The notes below the pieces were generated by a model, which saw only the letters and a list, made by a program, of their open reading frames with translations, was not told where the DNA came from and ran no database searches. Below, piece by piece: positions 1 to 7,169 of a DNA stretch of 33,745 bases (position 1 is its first letter; each line of letters opens with the position of its first letter). A program made the position numbers and the translations under genes. The DNA comes from Leptolyngbyaceae cyanobacterium SM1_4_3 (GTDB lineage Bacteria; Cyanobacteriota; Cyanobacteriia; Elainellales; Elainellaceae), in the NCBI GenBank assembly GCA_012031415.1, contig JAAUTN010000031.1:1-33745 (forward strand), given 5' to 3'.

Positions 1-1
1 A

Positions 2-52
2 CGCGGTCGCCTTTTCTGGCTTGCTGCGCTCACCGAATTGCGGTTGATTTAG
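2..52 (+). CDS. possible 3' end of an upstream gene (partial)
   Basis: One + frame is open from the window edge to a TAG at 50-52 and reads as a short Leu/Arg-rich C-terminus (RGRLFWLAALTELRLI). A factor-independent terminator-like hairpin follows 15 bases later, which is the main reason to suspect a real gene end. Sixteen residues are too few to name a family, and chance cannot be excluded. Confidence 0.25.
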   Translation, partial: RGRLFWLAALTELRLI

Positions 53-66
53 GGTTATGAATAAAC

Positions 67-98
67 CCCTCCAGCCGTTAGCTGAAAGGAGCTTTTTT
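67..98 (+). terminator. rho-independent terminator-like hairpin
   Basis: A CAGC/GCTG stem with a CGTTA loop sits inside an outer CTC/GAG pairing and is followed by a run of six T on the + strand. It fits the end of the gene entering from the left edge. On the minus strand no comparable T run follows, so it is unlikely to serve the 175-969 gene. Confidence 0.5.
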
Positions 99-174
99 AT
101 CTTATATGCACGTCCTTGAGCAGTATGACCTGACTGTAGGGAATTTTTGACGGATGCGCGATGAATTGCCGCGT

Positions 175-969
175 CTACAAGGTCACTTCAGCGGGCTGTC
201 TAGCAGCAACGGTGTTTTCTAGAGAGCCAATTCCTTCAATTTCGATGCGGACGCGATCGCCAACCTGCAAAGGCCCAATCCCTTCTGGTGTTCCCGTTAG
301 CACAACATCTCCAGGCAGCAGGGTCATAACCTGACTGATGTAGGACACCAAAACATTAGGAGCAAATACCATTTCGCTGGTTAGCGCAGACTGCACGGGG
401 TCAGGATTTTCATTTAAGAAAGTTTGCAGTTGTGCGCCTACACTTAGCTCCCGCACAATCCAGGGACCCAGCGGGCAGAAAGTATCAAAGCCTTTTGCTC
501 TTGTCCATTGCCCGTCCCGCTTCTGCAAATCCCGCGCGGTTACGTCATTGGCAATAGTGTAGCCCCAGATTTTAGACTGAGCCTCTTCAGCGGTGCAGTC
601 TACACAGCGATCGCCAATCACCAGCGCCAATTCTCCTTCATAATCTACCCGCTGAGCCTGAGAAGGATAGTGAATTGGGGATTCTGGTGCCGTCACCGCA
701 GTAGACGGTTTGATAAACAACAGCGGCTCTTGGGGCACTTCACCCCCCATTTCAGCCGCGTGCTTCATATAATTCTTGCCAACCGCAACAACTTTTGAAG
801 GCGCACAAGGCGCTAAAAGTTGGTATTTGTCTGGCGCTATTTCCTGGTCGGTTAGCTGTCCTTTTAGCCACGGAGGAGCATCCAACACCTGCACTCGCCG
901 ATCGAGGTGCAGCAGCCCATAGTGAAGTTTCCCTGCTAAAGTCTGAATTCGGACGTAGCGTTGCGCCAT
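175..969 (-). CDS. fumarylacetoacetate hydrolase (FAH) family protein
   Basis: This 264-residue protein belongs to the FAH superfamily of metal-dependent hydrolases, decarboxylases and isomerases acting on 2-oxo acid type substrates in the cytosol. The family core starts near residue 58 (KVVAVGKNY). E111 and E113 in YEGELALVIG and D142 in IANDVTARD correspond to the divalent metal ligands, and K159 in RAKGFDTFCPLGPW lies in the conserved active-site loop. The C-terminus has the usual LTGTPEGIGPL and GDRVRIEIEGIGSLEN motifs. The length is normal for a single-domain FAH protein. It starts at ATG and runs divergently from rpsF. The exact substrate cannot be read from sequence; acylpyruvase or oxaloacetate decarboxylase activity is known for relatives. 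Confidence 0.9.
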   Translation of the reverse strand: MAQRYVRIQTLAGKLHYGLLHLDRRVQVLDAPPWLKGQLTDQEIAPDKYQLLAPCAPSKVVAVGKNYMKHAAEMGGEVPQEPLLFIKPSTAVTAPESPIHYPSQAQRVDYEGELALVIGDRCVDCTAEEAQSKIWGYTIANDVTARDLQKRDGQWTRAKGFDTFCPLGPWIVRELSVGAQLQTFLNENPDPVQSALTSEMVFAPNVLVSYISQVMTLLPGDVVLTGTPEGIGPLQVGDRVRIEIEGIGSLENTVAARQPAEVTL

Positions 970-1016
970 AGTTATGAGTTGACGATAAGTAAGTAATTCT
1001 GATTAAACATCTTCGT

Positions 1017-1045
1017 AAAAACTGGGCCGCTCTCCCGGTTTTTTT
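1017..1045. terminator. symmetric terminator-like hairpin in the FAH/rpsF gap
   Basis: AAAAACTGGG, a CCGCTCT loop and CCCGGTTTTTTT form a six-pair stem with one T-G wobble, flanked by A and T runs, so it could act in both directions. It lies about 48 bases upstream of the FAH gene start, where it would block minus-strand transcription from the right. The rest of the 970-1278 gap holds no gene I can support. A TACAAT near 1145 could be a -10 box for rpsF but has no good -35 partner. Confidence 0.5.
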
Positions 1046-1278
1046 AGATCTTAAAGAAAACATTTTTTAGCAAGTGTTTTAGCAAACGGGAAATTGCCCA
1101 TCGCGTTGGTGAGCAAATAGTGGGTAGATTAACGACAACTAGGATACAATTGTAATTCCTTGCTTCTGGTCAAAAGCTCAATGTGATGAAATGGGTAAGC
1201 TGACTCAGGTCCTCCTACTTTCCTAACACCAGGTAATTTTGCAATCAGAAGCCACTAGTCCACAAGGAGATTACTGGC

Positions 1279-1614
1279 ATGAACTATATCTATGAAACCA
1301 TGTATATTCTGCGTTCTGATCTGGGAGACGAACTAACCGATCAGGCGATCGAGAAATATCAAAGCCTGCTGCGAGAGCAGGGAGCGCAGGATGTTGAAAC
1401 CCAGCACCGGGGCAGACGGCGCTTGGCGTATGAAATTCAGAAGCAGCGGGAGGGAGTCTATATTCAAATGAACTATAAGGCTCCTGGCGAAGCCGTTGCC
1501 ATTCTAGAGCGGGCAATGCGCTTGAGTGAGGAGGTGATTCGCTATCTCACGACCAAGCATGAAGTGCCTTCTGTTGAGGTTGAGGTTGAAGAAGAGGCGA
1601 TCGCCGAGGTTTAG
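1279..1614 (+). CDS. rpsF: 30S ribosomal protein S6
   Basis: The product is ribosomal protein S6, a primary component of the 30S platform that binds 16S rRNA together with S18. The 111 residues begin with the typical [15 protein letters not shown] strand and continue through the characteristic [21 protein letters not shown] segment; a short acidic tail ([13 protein letters not shown]) follows, as in many bacterial S6 proteins. A clear AAGGAG ribosome binding site lies at 1264-1269, nine bases before the ATG. The gene stands alone, with no rpsR or rplI beside it, which is common in cyanobacteria. Confidence 0.97.
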   Translation: MNYIYETMYILRSDLGDELTDQAIEKYQSLLREQGAQDVETQHRGRRRLAYEIQKQREGVYIQMNYKAPGEAVAILERAMRLSEEVIRYLTTKHEVPSVEVEVEEEAIAEV

Positions 1615-1639
1615 TGACTTCACCAATGCCGTTTTTACA

Positions 1640-1851
1640 TGAATCTGAATTGTTTGGTGTATGTCCACGCGTGGGGGTTACGCTCCAAACAGTTCAGCCT
1701 CACAGAGAACTGGTATAACTAACTTGGGAACTTGGAGATATAGTTTGGGCTATCTGAAGCCTTCTTACACCAAGAGCGATCAAGGTTCAAGCGCTAGGCT
1801 GAAGGAGGGATATCCTTCCTTCACTTTGGTGTTTAGCGAATCAGGTAGGCC
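1640..1851 (+). other. structured non-coding region, possible transposon scar or 5' leader
   Basis: The gap between rpsF and the flavoprotein gene contains nested inverted repeats. ACACCAA at 1767-1773 pairs with TTGGTGT at 1826-1832 and encloses a near-perfect hairpin at 1801-1822 (GAAGGA...TCCTTC). AGCCT at 1757-1761 can also pair with AGGCT at 1796-1800, which would make a pseudoknot. Two frames are open across the left part: a 64-codon one that ends in an ATGA overlap with the next gene, and one ending NWYN-stop near 1720. Neither resembles a protein I recognise. The arrangement recalls the right end of an IS200/IS605 element (TnpB 3' end plus omega RNA), or it may be a leader controlling the gene at 1852. 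Confidence 0.35.
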
Positions 1852-2859
1852 ATGAAACTTTCTAAAAAGAACCTGGATGAACGGTTGAGCCATCTCTACG
1901 ACGTAATCATTGTAGGCGGTGGAGCGGGTGGGCTATCAGCCGCAATTTACCTTCAGCGCTATCGGCTCTCTTGTCTCGTCATCGAAAAGGGACGGGGGCG
2001 TTCCTTCTGGATGCAGGACTTGCGAAATTATCTTGGCCTACCGCCTGACACCCCCGGACGAGAGTTGTTGCAGCAGGGGCAAGACCACCTGATTTCCTTG
2101 GGAGGCGATCACCTGCGAGGTTTTGTGGAAGATGTCCAGGATGAAGGAGACACCTTTGCCGTCAAGGTCAAACTGGGCAAGCAAGACAGCATCTATCCTG
2201 TATTTCGCTCCAAATATTTAATTGCAGCGAGCGGCATCATTGATCATCTGCCGCAGCTTGAAGATATGCAAAATGTGTATGACTACGCAGGCTATAACCT
2301 GCACGTTTGCATGATCTGTGACGGCTACGAAATTGCCGATCGCAAATGTGGCTTATTCGTCAACACCGAAGCTGCTATTAATACTGCTTTCGTACTCAAC
2401 TGGTTTACCCCTTACATTACCGTGTTCACTCAGGGTTTGACCGAAGTGAGTCCCGAAATGCGGCAAAAGCTTAGGGATTATGGCTATCCGCTGGTTGAAA
2501 CGCCAATTCGCCGTTTCTTAGGACACAATCACGAGATGGCTGGTGTAGAGCTAGCAGATGGTTCCACAGTCGAGTTAGAAACTGGACTAGTGGCAATGGG
2601 TTCTCACTATTACAACGAGTACTTGAAAGGGCTAGATCTTCAGTGGAAAGGCAACAATCTGGTGACAGATTCGATGTGCCGCACTTCACATCCCCGCATT
2701 TTTGCGGTTGGAGATTTAAAAGACGGTTTAAATCAGGTGTCAATTGCCGTCGCAGATGGTACATTAGCTGCAACAGCAATTTGGCGAGACATCCGCCGCG
2801 CTTCACCCCCCCGCCGTTGGGAACAAAATCTGATTGAGCCTATCGGAGCCGTAACGTGA
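1852..2859 (+). CDS. thioredoxin-reductase-like FAD disulfide oxidoreductase lacking an NADPH motif
   Basis: A 335-residue flavoprotein of the thioredoxin reductase fold. The FAD dinucleotide motif VGGGAGG is at residues 21-27, the redox pair is C153/C156 in CMICDGYE (compare CATCDG in bacterial TrxR), and the second FAD motif is at about 282-303 (RIFAVGDLKDGLNQVSIAVADG region). Where canonical TrxR has GxGxxA and the HRRxxxR NADPH-binding segment, this protein has GLFVNTEAAINTAF followed by ITVFTQG, so the pyridine nucleotide site appears absent. That matches the cyanobacterial DDOR-type (diflavin-linked disulfide oxidoreductase) group rather than NADPH-TrxR; the assignment is from memory of the family. 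It heads a unit with the next two genes, joined by a GTGA overlap. Confidence 0.85.
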   Translation: MKLSKKNLDERLSHLYDVIIVGGGAGGLSAAIYLQRYRLSCLVIEKGRGRSFWMQDLRNYLGLPPDTPGRELLQQGQDHLISLGGDHLRGFVEDVQDEGDTFAVKVKLGKQDSIYPVFRSKYLIAASGIIDHLPQLEDMQNVYDYAGYNLHVCMICDGYEIADRKCGLFVNTEAAINTAFVLNWFTPYITVFTQGLTEVSPEMRQKLRDYGYPLVETPIRRFLGHNHEMAGVELADGSTVELETGLVAMGSHYYNEYLKGLDLQWKGNNLVTDSMCRTSHPRIFAVGDLKDGLNQVSIAVADGTLAATAIWRDIRRASPPRRWEQNLIEPIGAVT

Positions 2860-3407
2860 CTTACTCCCACACTCCTAATCCCGATCTTCAAGCCGAAGTA
2901 GCCAGCCTGCGCGAAGAGTTGCAAATGCGCGACCAGCTTGTGCAGCAGCTATCTCAAGAGCTGTTTCGCCTGGTCAAGGGCAATACGGGCTTTATGCCCA
3001 GTCCAGAAGTTTCTGAGCGCCATCAGGCAGAAATGCGGGCGCTGCGGGAACAGCTTCAGGGCGTTGAGCAACAGGTGACGTTTTATCAAGAACAGATCTC
3101 AGACCGAGATAGCGAAATTTATCAACTGCGCCAGTCTGCCCAGGAACTCAACGATCGCTCCCGAATGCTAGAGCAAGTTGTGCAAGAGCTACCCAATATC
3201 TACCGCCAAAAGTTTGCGGAGCGAATGATTCCGGTGAGAGAAAAGGTGGCTCGAATTCAGCGAGAAAATCGCCAGCTTCACGCCGAACTGCAAAGCGTCA
3301 GCTATCGGCTAGCAGTGAGAAGCCGCCGTTCTAGCCAGATTGACCTGCCGAGCTTCCCCCGGATTGGCTCTAGCACGAAGCCAATTCCCTCCTTTGGCAA
3401 TGTCTAG
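2856..3407 (+). CDS. coiled-coil protein of unknown function
   Basis: The product has 183 residues. Residues ~8-160 are rich in Glu, Gln, Leu and Arg with heptad-like spacing (ASLREELQMRDQLVQQLSQE, later REKVARIQRENRQLHAELQ), indicating long coiled coils; the basic, Ser-rich tail (VRSRRSSQIDLPSFPRIGSS) looks disordered. There is no signal peptide or membrane segment. The GTG start overlaps the flavoprotein stop as GTGA, so translation is probably coupled. The stop TAG shares one base with the GTG start of the next gene. I do not recognise a characterised family. A scaffold or partner role for the flavoprotein is inferred only from gene coupling. Confidence 0.8.
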   Translation: MTYSHTPNPDLQAEVASLREELQMRDQLVQQLSQELFRLVKGNTGFMPSPEVSERHQAEMRALREQLQGVEQQVTFYQEQISDRDSEIYQLRQSAQELNDRSRMLEQVVQELPNIYRQKFAERMIPVREKVARIQRENRQLHAELQSVSYRLAVRSRRSSQIDLPSFPRIGSSTKPIPSFGNV

Positions 3408-4144
3408 TGGCGCGAGTTTTAATTCTCGTTGACGCAAAAGATCAGCAAGGATGGGCTAAAACCTCGGTGGAACTGGCTCAAGGGATAGCTGCACTGAAGC
3501 AGGCGATCGCCACCTTCCCAGCTAATCCCTCAAATTCAGTTCACGTTGCGGTAGAAGTCTCAGCAGCATCTTCTCCGATCTCTTTAGAAGAAGCTGATCA
3601 GGTTTGTCCACTGACGTTAAACTTACCGAATTTCGTTACATTTCCGGGACGAGAAATCTATCGCGCTTGTCAAAACATTTTAGATATGCGGCGGCAGGTT
3701 GAGAAGTTAGGTTGTCCAACGGGCACAGGGCAATTTTGGCTACCCATCGTCTTAACGGCAAAGGGGGCGCTTTACGCTGAGGCAATCGGGGTTGAAGCTG
3801 CTAGTGAGGCGGCTGCGTCACCCACCTTTTTCCAGCCACTACATCTGTCAGACCGCTGGCGACAGCCCCTCTATCGGCTGGGTCAGCGGCTGTTGCGATC
3901 GCTCTCTGCCCCGCCTGCGACTTATCTAATCCAGTTTGGCTTTCAGGGAGAAGCAACTTATTTTGATCGCTTGCTGCCCTTTCCGGCGGCTCCGGCGATC
4001 GCCAGTTTGGGCGTTCAATCTCCCGATTTGTTTGCCTGCCACTGGCTTTGCATCACCAATCAACCCATTTTAGATCTCACGATTTCGTCCAATGCTGCTT
4101 ATCGGGTTTGTGAACCTGCGTCTGAAGCAGCCAGATTATCGTGA
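3407..4144 (+). CDS. conserved hypothetical protein, third gene of the flavoprotein unit
   Basis: This 245-residue protein starts at a GTG that overlaps the preceding TAG by one base. It begins with a beta-strand-like MARVLILVDAKDQQGWAKT and contains FPGREIYRACQNILDMRRQV and CPTGTGQFWLPIVLTAKGALYAEAIG. The middle is Ala-rich and there are no clear membrane helices. The composition suggests a soluble alpha/beta protein. I cannot name the family or a catalytic motif. The overlap with two upstream genes on the same strand supports a single transcript. The next gene (dedA) is 90 bases further on and may belong to the same transcript. Confidence 0.75.
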   Translation: MARVLILVDAKDQQGWAKTSVELAQGIAALKQAIATFPANPSNSVHVAVEVSAASSPISLEEADQVCPLTLNLPNFVTFPGREIYRACQNILDMRRQVEKLGCPTGTGQFWLPIVLTAKGALYAEAIGVEAASEAAASPTFFQPLHLSDRWRQPLYRLGQRLLRSLSAPPATYLIQFGFQGEATYFDRLLPFPAAPAIASLGVQSPDLFACHWLCITNQPILDLTISSNAAYRVCEPASEAARLS

Positions 4145-4234
4145 AATTCCCTCAATTCGGTTGATTGACACAATCCGCTGGTATGAGCCATGATCATGAG
4201 AGAGGTTCATAAAACTTTGTGAAGGCTGTATTGA

Positions 4235-4864
4235 ATGTCTTTTGAACTGGTATCGTTGGAAACCGTAAAGGAAATCGCACATCAATACGGCTATTGGTCA
4301 GTTTTTTTCGGAATTATGCTGGAGAATGCCGGAATTCCCATTCCGGGGGAGACCATCACTCTAGTTGGCGGGTTTTTGGCGGGCAGCGGTGAGTTGGATT
4401 ATTGGCTTGTGTTGGGAAGTGCGATCGCTGGAGCCGTAATTGGCGATAGCTGCGGCTATTGGCTTGGCTTTTACGGCGGTTGGTCACTCATTACCCGCTT
4501 AGGACGCATCTTTCGGATCGAAGAATCGCAACTCGAAGAAGTCCGCAATCAGTTTAGCCAAAATGCTGGTAAAGCAGTCTTTCTAGGACGATTTATTGCA
4601 GTCTTAAGAATTTTTGCTGGACCGCTAGCGGGCATTGCCCAAATGCCCTACTACCAGTTTTTCCTCTGCAATTTAGCGGGTGCGGCAACTTGGGCTTCCG
4701 TCACGGTTAGCCTGTCTTACTTTGCGGGTCGTCTAATTCCGCTGGATCAGCTAGTAGGCTGGGCGGCTCAATTCACAATCGTTGCCCTGCTAGTTCTGGT
4801 CGCATGGATTGCTATTCCTCTAGTGCTAGAGTCCCGCAGAAATAAATTGAGTGCCAGAGACTAA
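4235..4864 (+). CDS. DedA family membrane protein
   Basis: A 209-residue integral membrane protein of the DedA/VTT family, whose characterised members act in lipid transport (for example undecaprenyl phosphate or phosphatidylethanolamine flipping) and membrane-potential maintenance. Family hallmarks are the N-terminal MLENAGIPIPGETITLVGGFLAGSG (re-entrant helix with the E..G.P.PGE motif), GDSCGYWLGFYGG, and FLGRFIAVLRIFAGPLAGIAQM, which has the conserved R and G residues of the second half. A last hydrophobic helix covers about 178-198, before a basic RRNKLSARD end. The length is typical. It lies between the flavoprotein unit and the DUF6888/DUF6887 pair on the same strand. The substrate cannot be told from sequence. 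Confidence 0.9.
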   Translation: MSFELVSLETVKEIAHQYGYWSVFFGIMLENAGIPIPGETITLVGGFLAGSGELDYWLVLGSAIAGAVIGDSCGYWLGFYGGWSLITRLGRIFRIEESQLEEVRNQFSQNAGKAVFLGRFIAVLRIFAGPLAGIAQMPYYQFFLCNLAGAATWASVTVSLSYFAGRLIPLDQLVGWAAQFTIVALLVLVAWIAIPLVLESRRNKLSARD

Positions 4865-4917
4865 GCTAAAACGCTTGCTACGATGGATGGCAGCGGGCGC
4901 AATGTAACTAACCTCGA

Positions 4918-5067
4918 ATGCCTACTGTTGCTCAACTAACGAGCCTATATCGTATCGGTTATCAACTAACATTTGCGCTGCTTCAACCGATACATTTAAT
5001 TTGCGTTGATGCACGAACCCTAAACGTATACGTTCTTGCTGAATACGACGAGGAGCTTGAGTTTTAA
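4918..5067 (+). CDS. DUF6888 family small protein
   Basis: A 49-residue ORF begins at ATG 4918 and ends at TAA 5065-5067. Its core ALLQPIHLICVDARTLNVYVLAEYDEE matches what I remember of DUF6888: a short cyanobacterial protein with a QPIHLICVD core and an acidic C-terminus. It sits 25 bases upstream of a DUF6887 gene, the usual partner. No membrane segment is visible. Function is unknown; the constant pairing of two tiny soluble proteins makes a toxin-antitoxin-like or regulatory module conceivable, which is inference only. Confidence 0.75.
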   Translation: MPTVAQLTSLYRIGYQLTFALLQPIHLICVDARTLNVYVLAEYDEELEF

Positions 5068-5092
5068 ACTCTGCCTAGCGGAGAGTTATTTG

Positions 5093-5341
5093 ATGAGCCA
5101 AACTAATTACGATGCCATGTCTGACGCTGAATTGAAGCAGTATTTTCTTAAACATCGTGGTGATCATGCTGCTCTTCAGGCTTATCTAGACCGAATCAGT
5201 CAACGCCCTCGCAGAATTATTGCTAGCCCTGATGACCCTAATTTTGATGAGAAGGTGCAAGCTGCGATTCGACAAAAGCTAGAAGCCGCTGGAAGTCGCA
5301 GCAAGCAACAAGCTAATGATTCAAATGTAACAAATGGTTAA
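5093..5341 (+). CDS. DUF6887 family small protein
   Basis: An 82-residue protein beginning MSQTNYDAMSDAELKQYFLK, followed by HRGDHAALQAYLDR, the signature N-terminal region of cyanobacterial DUF6887. The C-terminal half, with IIASPDDPNFDEKVQAAIRQKL, is highly charged and probably helical. I chose ATG 5093 because it has a GGAGAG ribosome binding site at 5080-5085 and starts the conserved region; a longer in-frame start at 5036 would overlap the upstream DUF6888 gene and add unconserved residues. Function is unknown. It forms a two-gene unit with the DUF6888 gene. Confidence 0.8.
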   Translation: MSQTNYDAMSDAELKQYFLKHRGDHAALQAYLDRISQRPRRIIASPDDPNFDEKVQAAIRQKLEAAGSRSKQQANDSNVTNG

Positions 5342-5420
5342 AATTCATCGATACCAAATTTGCCGCTATGCATCAATAACTCATGCAGCATTAAGAAGTT
5401 AATTTGTGAACGATACATAG

Positions 5421-6629
5421 TCATAATGAATGTGTTAGCGGATAAATCACAAGTCCAATTACAGCAGAAGCAATCACAATTAAAGGTTCGGGTAGCTTCT
5501 TTTTGAAGACTAAAAGCAACACAAGAGTAATGACTGCAATGGCTGTAGTGGGAATATCAACTAGCGATCGCCGTCCCAACACAATTACAGCTCCTGTAAT
5601 GGCTCCTATTGCGGCAACCGTTACACCTTCCACAAAGGCAGCAACCGCAGGCTGTTTGCCATGTTTCTTAAAGTAGGGAGCTGGAATAATCGTAAACAGA
5701 TAGCAGGGGAGAAACGTGGCAAGGGTCGCAACCACTGCTCCTGATAAGCCTGCAACCAAAAAACCAATAAACCCAACGGTAATCACGATTGGTCCCGGCG
5801 TAATCATAGCAACCGCAACAGCATCTAAAAATTCTTGAGAGTTAAGCCACTGCAACTCATTGACTAACCCCCCATAGAGAAATGGAACGATCGCCAAACC
5901 ACTACCAAACACGAACGCTCCTGCCTGTCCAAAGAAGGTAAAAATGTTCCATAGAGTTCCTGAGGTTGCAGCAGGCGTTATGGCTAGCGTTGTCAGCAAA
6001 GGTGGAATCGCAAATCCAGAGAGCCTTTTACTACTTCCCCGATATTTGGGAGGAGTTTTAACCAACCACACCAAAACTCCTGCACCTAAGATCAAGAGGA
6101 TTTTTTCTGATTCGGTGATCGCCGTAACAGCGGCAGACAGGATGTAGATGCTCCAGAATAACCAGTCTTTGCCGATCGTTTTAACTGTTAGTTTGTAGCT
6201 GCTATTGGCAATGATGCCAATAACGGTTGCGCCAACGGTATAGAACACCGCCTGCATCCAGGGCAACCCACCATAAAGTGTGTAAGTCCAGCCGAGCGCA
6301 AGAACCATGAGAAATGCGGGTAAAGGAAAAAACAAACCTGTCAGAGTTGCTCCGAGAAGGCCGTAGTGGATATATCCCATGTAGATGGCTAATTGCTCTG
6401 CCAAGGGACCGGGAGCAAGCTGCGCCAGCGATAATCCTTCTTTATAGTCTGATTCAGAGATCCAGTTTCGCTCTTCAACTAAATCTCGTTTCATGTAGCC
6501 TACCAAAGCAATAGGTCCACCAAATCCCCAGGTTCCTAACTTCAGGAAATACAGAACGAGTTGCCAAAGCGAGTATTGGGGTTGAGGTTGAGATTGCAGG
6601 TTCTCGTGAAATTCTGTTGCTTCAGTCAT
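5421..6629 (-). CDS. chrA: chromate transporter ChrA
   Basis: A 402-residue inner-membrane protein of the CHR (chromate ion transporter) family, which exports chromate driven by the proton motive force. It is the long bidomain type: the first repeat opens with FLKLGTWGFGGPIALVGYM and LSLAQLAPGPLAEQLAIYMGY, and the second, from about residue 230, has FFGQAGAFVFGSGLAIVPFL and VAVAMITPGPIVITVGFIGF. Multiple hydrophobic segments cover most of the length. It is the last gene of the minus-strand order chrB, phosphatase-like, chrA, with 105 bases of spacer upstream that carry inverted repeats. ChrA plus ChrB in one cluster strongly supports chromate resistance. Confidence 0.93.
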   Translation of the reverse strand: MTEATEFHENLQSQPQPQYSLWQLVLYFLKLGTWGFGGPIALVGYMKRDLVEERNWISESDYKEGLSLAQLAPGPLAEQLAIYMGYIHYGLLGATLTGLFFPLPAFLMVLALGWTYTLYGGLPWMQAVFYTVGATVIGIIANSSYKLTVKTIGKDWLFWSIYILSAAVTAITESEKILLILGAGVLVWLVKTPPKYRGSSKRLSGFAIPPLLTTLAITPAATSGTLWNIFTFFGQAGAFVFGSGLAIVPFLYGGLVNELQWLNSQEFLDAVAVAMITPGPIVITVGFIGFLVAGLSGAVVATLATFLPCYLFTIIPAPYFKKHGKQPAVAAFVEGVTVAAIGAITGAVIVLGRRSLVDIPTTAIAVITLVLLLVFKKKLPEPLIVIASAVIGLVIYPLTHSL

Positions 6630-6734
6630 CGGTTGAACCTCTTAGCCGGATAAAGCTTTTTGAACAGGTTTAGAAATTGTTCAACCATAAGTGTAACATT
6701 TGTTTAGTCTAGACGCAATATATGTTGTAAAAAC
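6630..6734 (-). promoter_or_regulatory. chrA upstream region with inverted repeats
   Basis: This 105-base spacer contains GGTTGAAC (6631-6638) inverted against GTTCAACC (6679-6686), TGAACA (6661-6666) inverted against TGTTCA (6678-6683), and AACATTTGTT at 6695-6704. The last resembles AACAAATGT at 8166-8174 in front of chrB. An AGAGG ribosome binding site precedes the ATG. The dyads could be a regulator site or simply RNA hairpins; ChrB is the obvious candidate regulator. This is inference from symmetry only. Confidence 0.4.
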
Positions 6735-7169
6735 CTAGCTTGTTTGTTTCAGGTCATCGATAAGTTGTTCAACGTGTTCAAAGATTTTTTCTCGTGCAAC
6801 CATCAAGTTTTGGCTAGCGGGTGGTACATCATCCCAATAGACGAATATCTCAGAGGAGGAAGTACTTTGCATCGCTGTTTCAGGGGGAGCTAGCTCACTG
6901 ACATCACAGCCAAGCGATACAACTCGAAATGCATCTGCTAGTTCTTCACGAATGACGTATCGAGGAACGTACTTTGATACATCCATTCCTTCTTTTTCGA
7001 GCATCTCAACAACCGCCGTTGCTACTTTGGCATCGGGTTCCGTTCCGGCTGATGTTACGCAAAAATCCAGTCCGTGTTGAGTTGCTAACTGCTCAAAATA
7101 AGCCGCAGCTATTACACTTTTGGCAGCGTTGTGAGGACACAGAAATAAAATTGTGCGGCTCATATTCAT
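6735..7169 (-). CDS. low-molecular-weight phosphatase/arsenate-reductase-like protein of the chr cluster
   Basis: A 144-residue protein of the LMW protein tyrosine phosphatase fold. The P-loop near the N-terminus reads C11-PHNAA-K17-S, that is C-x5-K instead of the C-x5-R of active phosphatases and ArsC-type arsenate reductases. The rest of the fold is recognisable (SAGTEPDAKVATAVVEMLEKEGMDVS, later SLGCDV and VYWDDVPPAS). The CPH.AAKS form is, as I recall, usual for this subfamily, so the Lys is probably a subfamily trait rather than damage. It overlaps the chrB stop by four bases (ATGA), so the two are translationally coupled. Its role in chromate handling is unknown. Confidence 0.8.
   Translation of the reverse strand: MNMSRTILFLCPHNAAKSVIAAAYFEQLATQHGLDFCVTSAGTEPDAKVATAVVEMLEKEGMDVSKYVPRYVIREELADAFRVVSLGCDVSELAPPETAMQSTSSSEIFVYWDDVPPASQNLMVAREKIFEHVEQLIDDLKQTS

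Noticed and set aside
1661-1855. 64-codon ORF overlapping the flavoprotein start by ATGA
   Set aside because: The peptide is unlike any protein I know, has low-complexity Ser/Gly content and lies on a strongly structured DNA segment; I list the region as structure instead.
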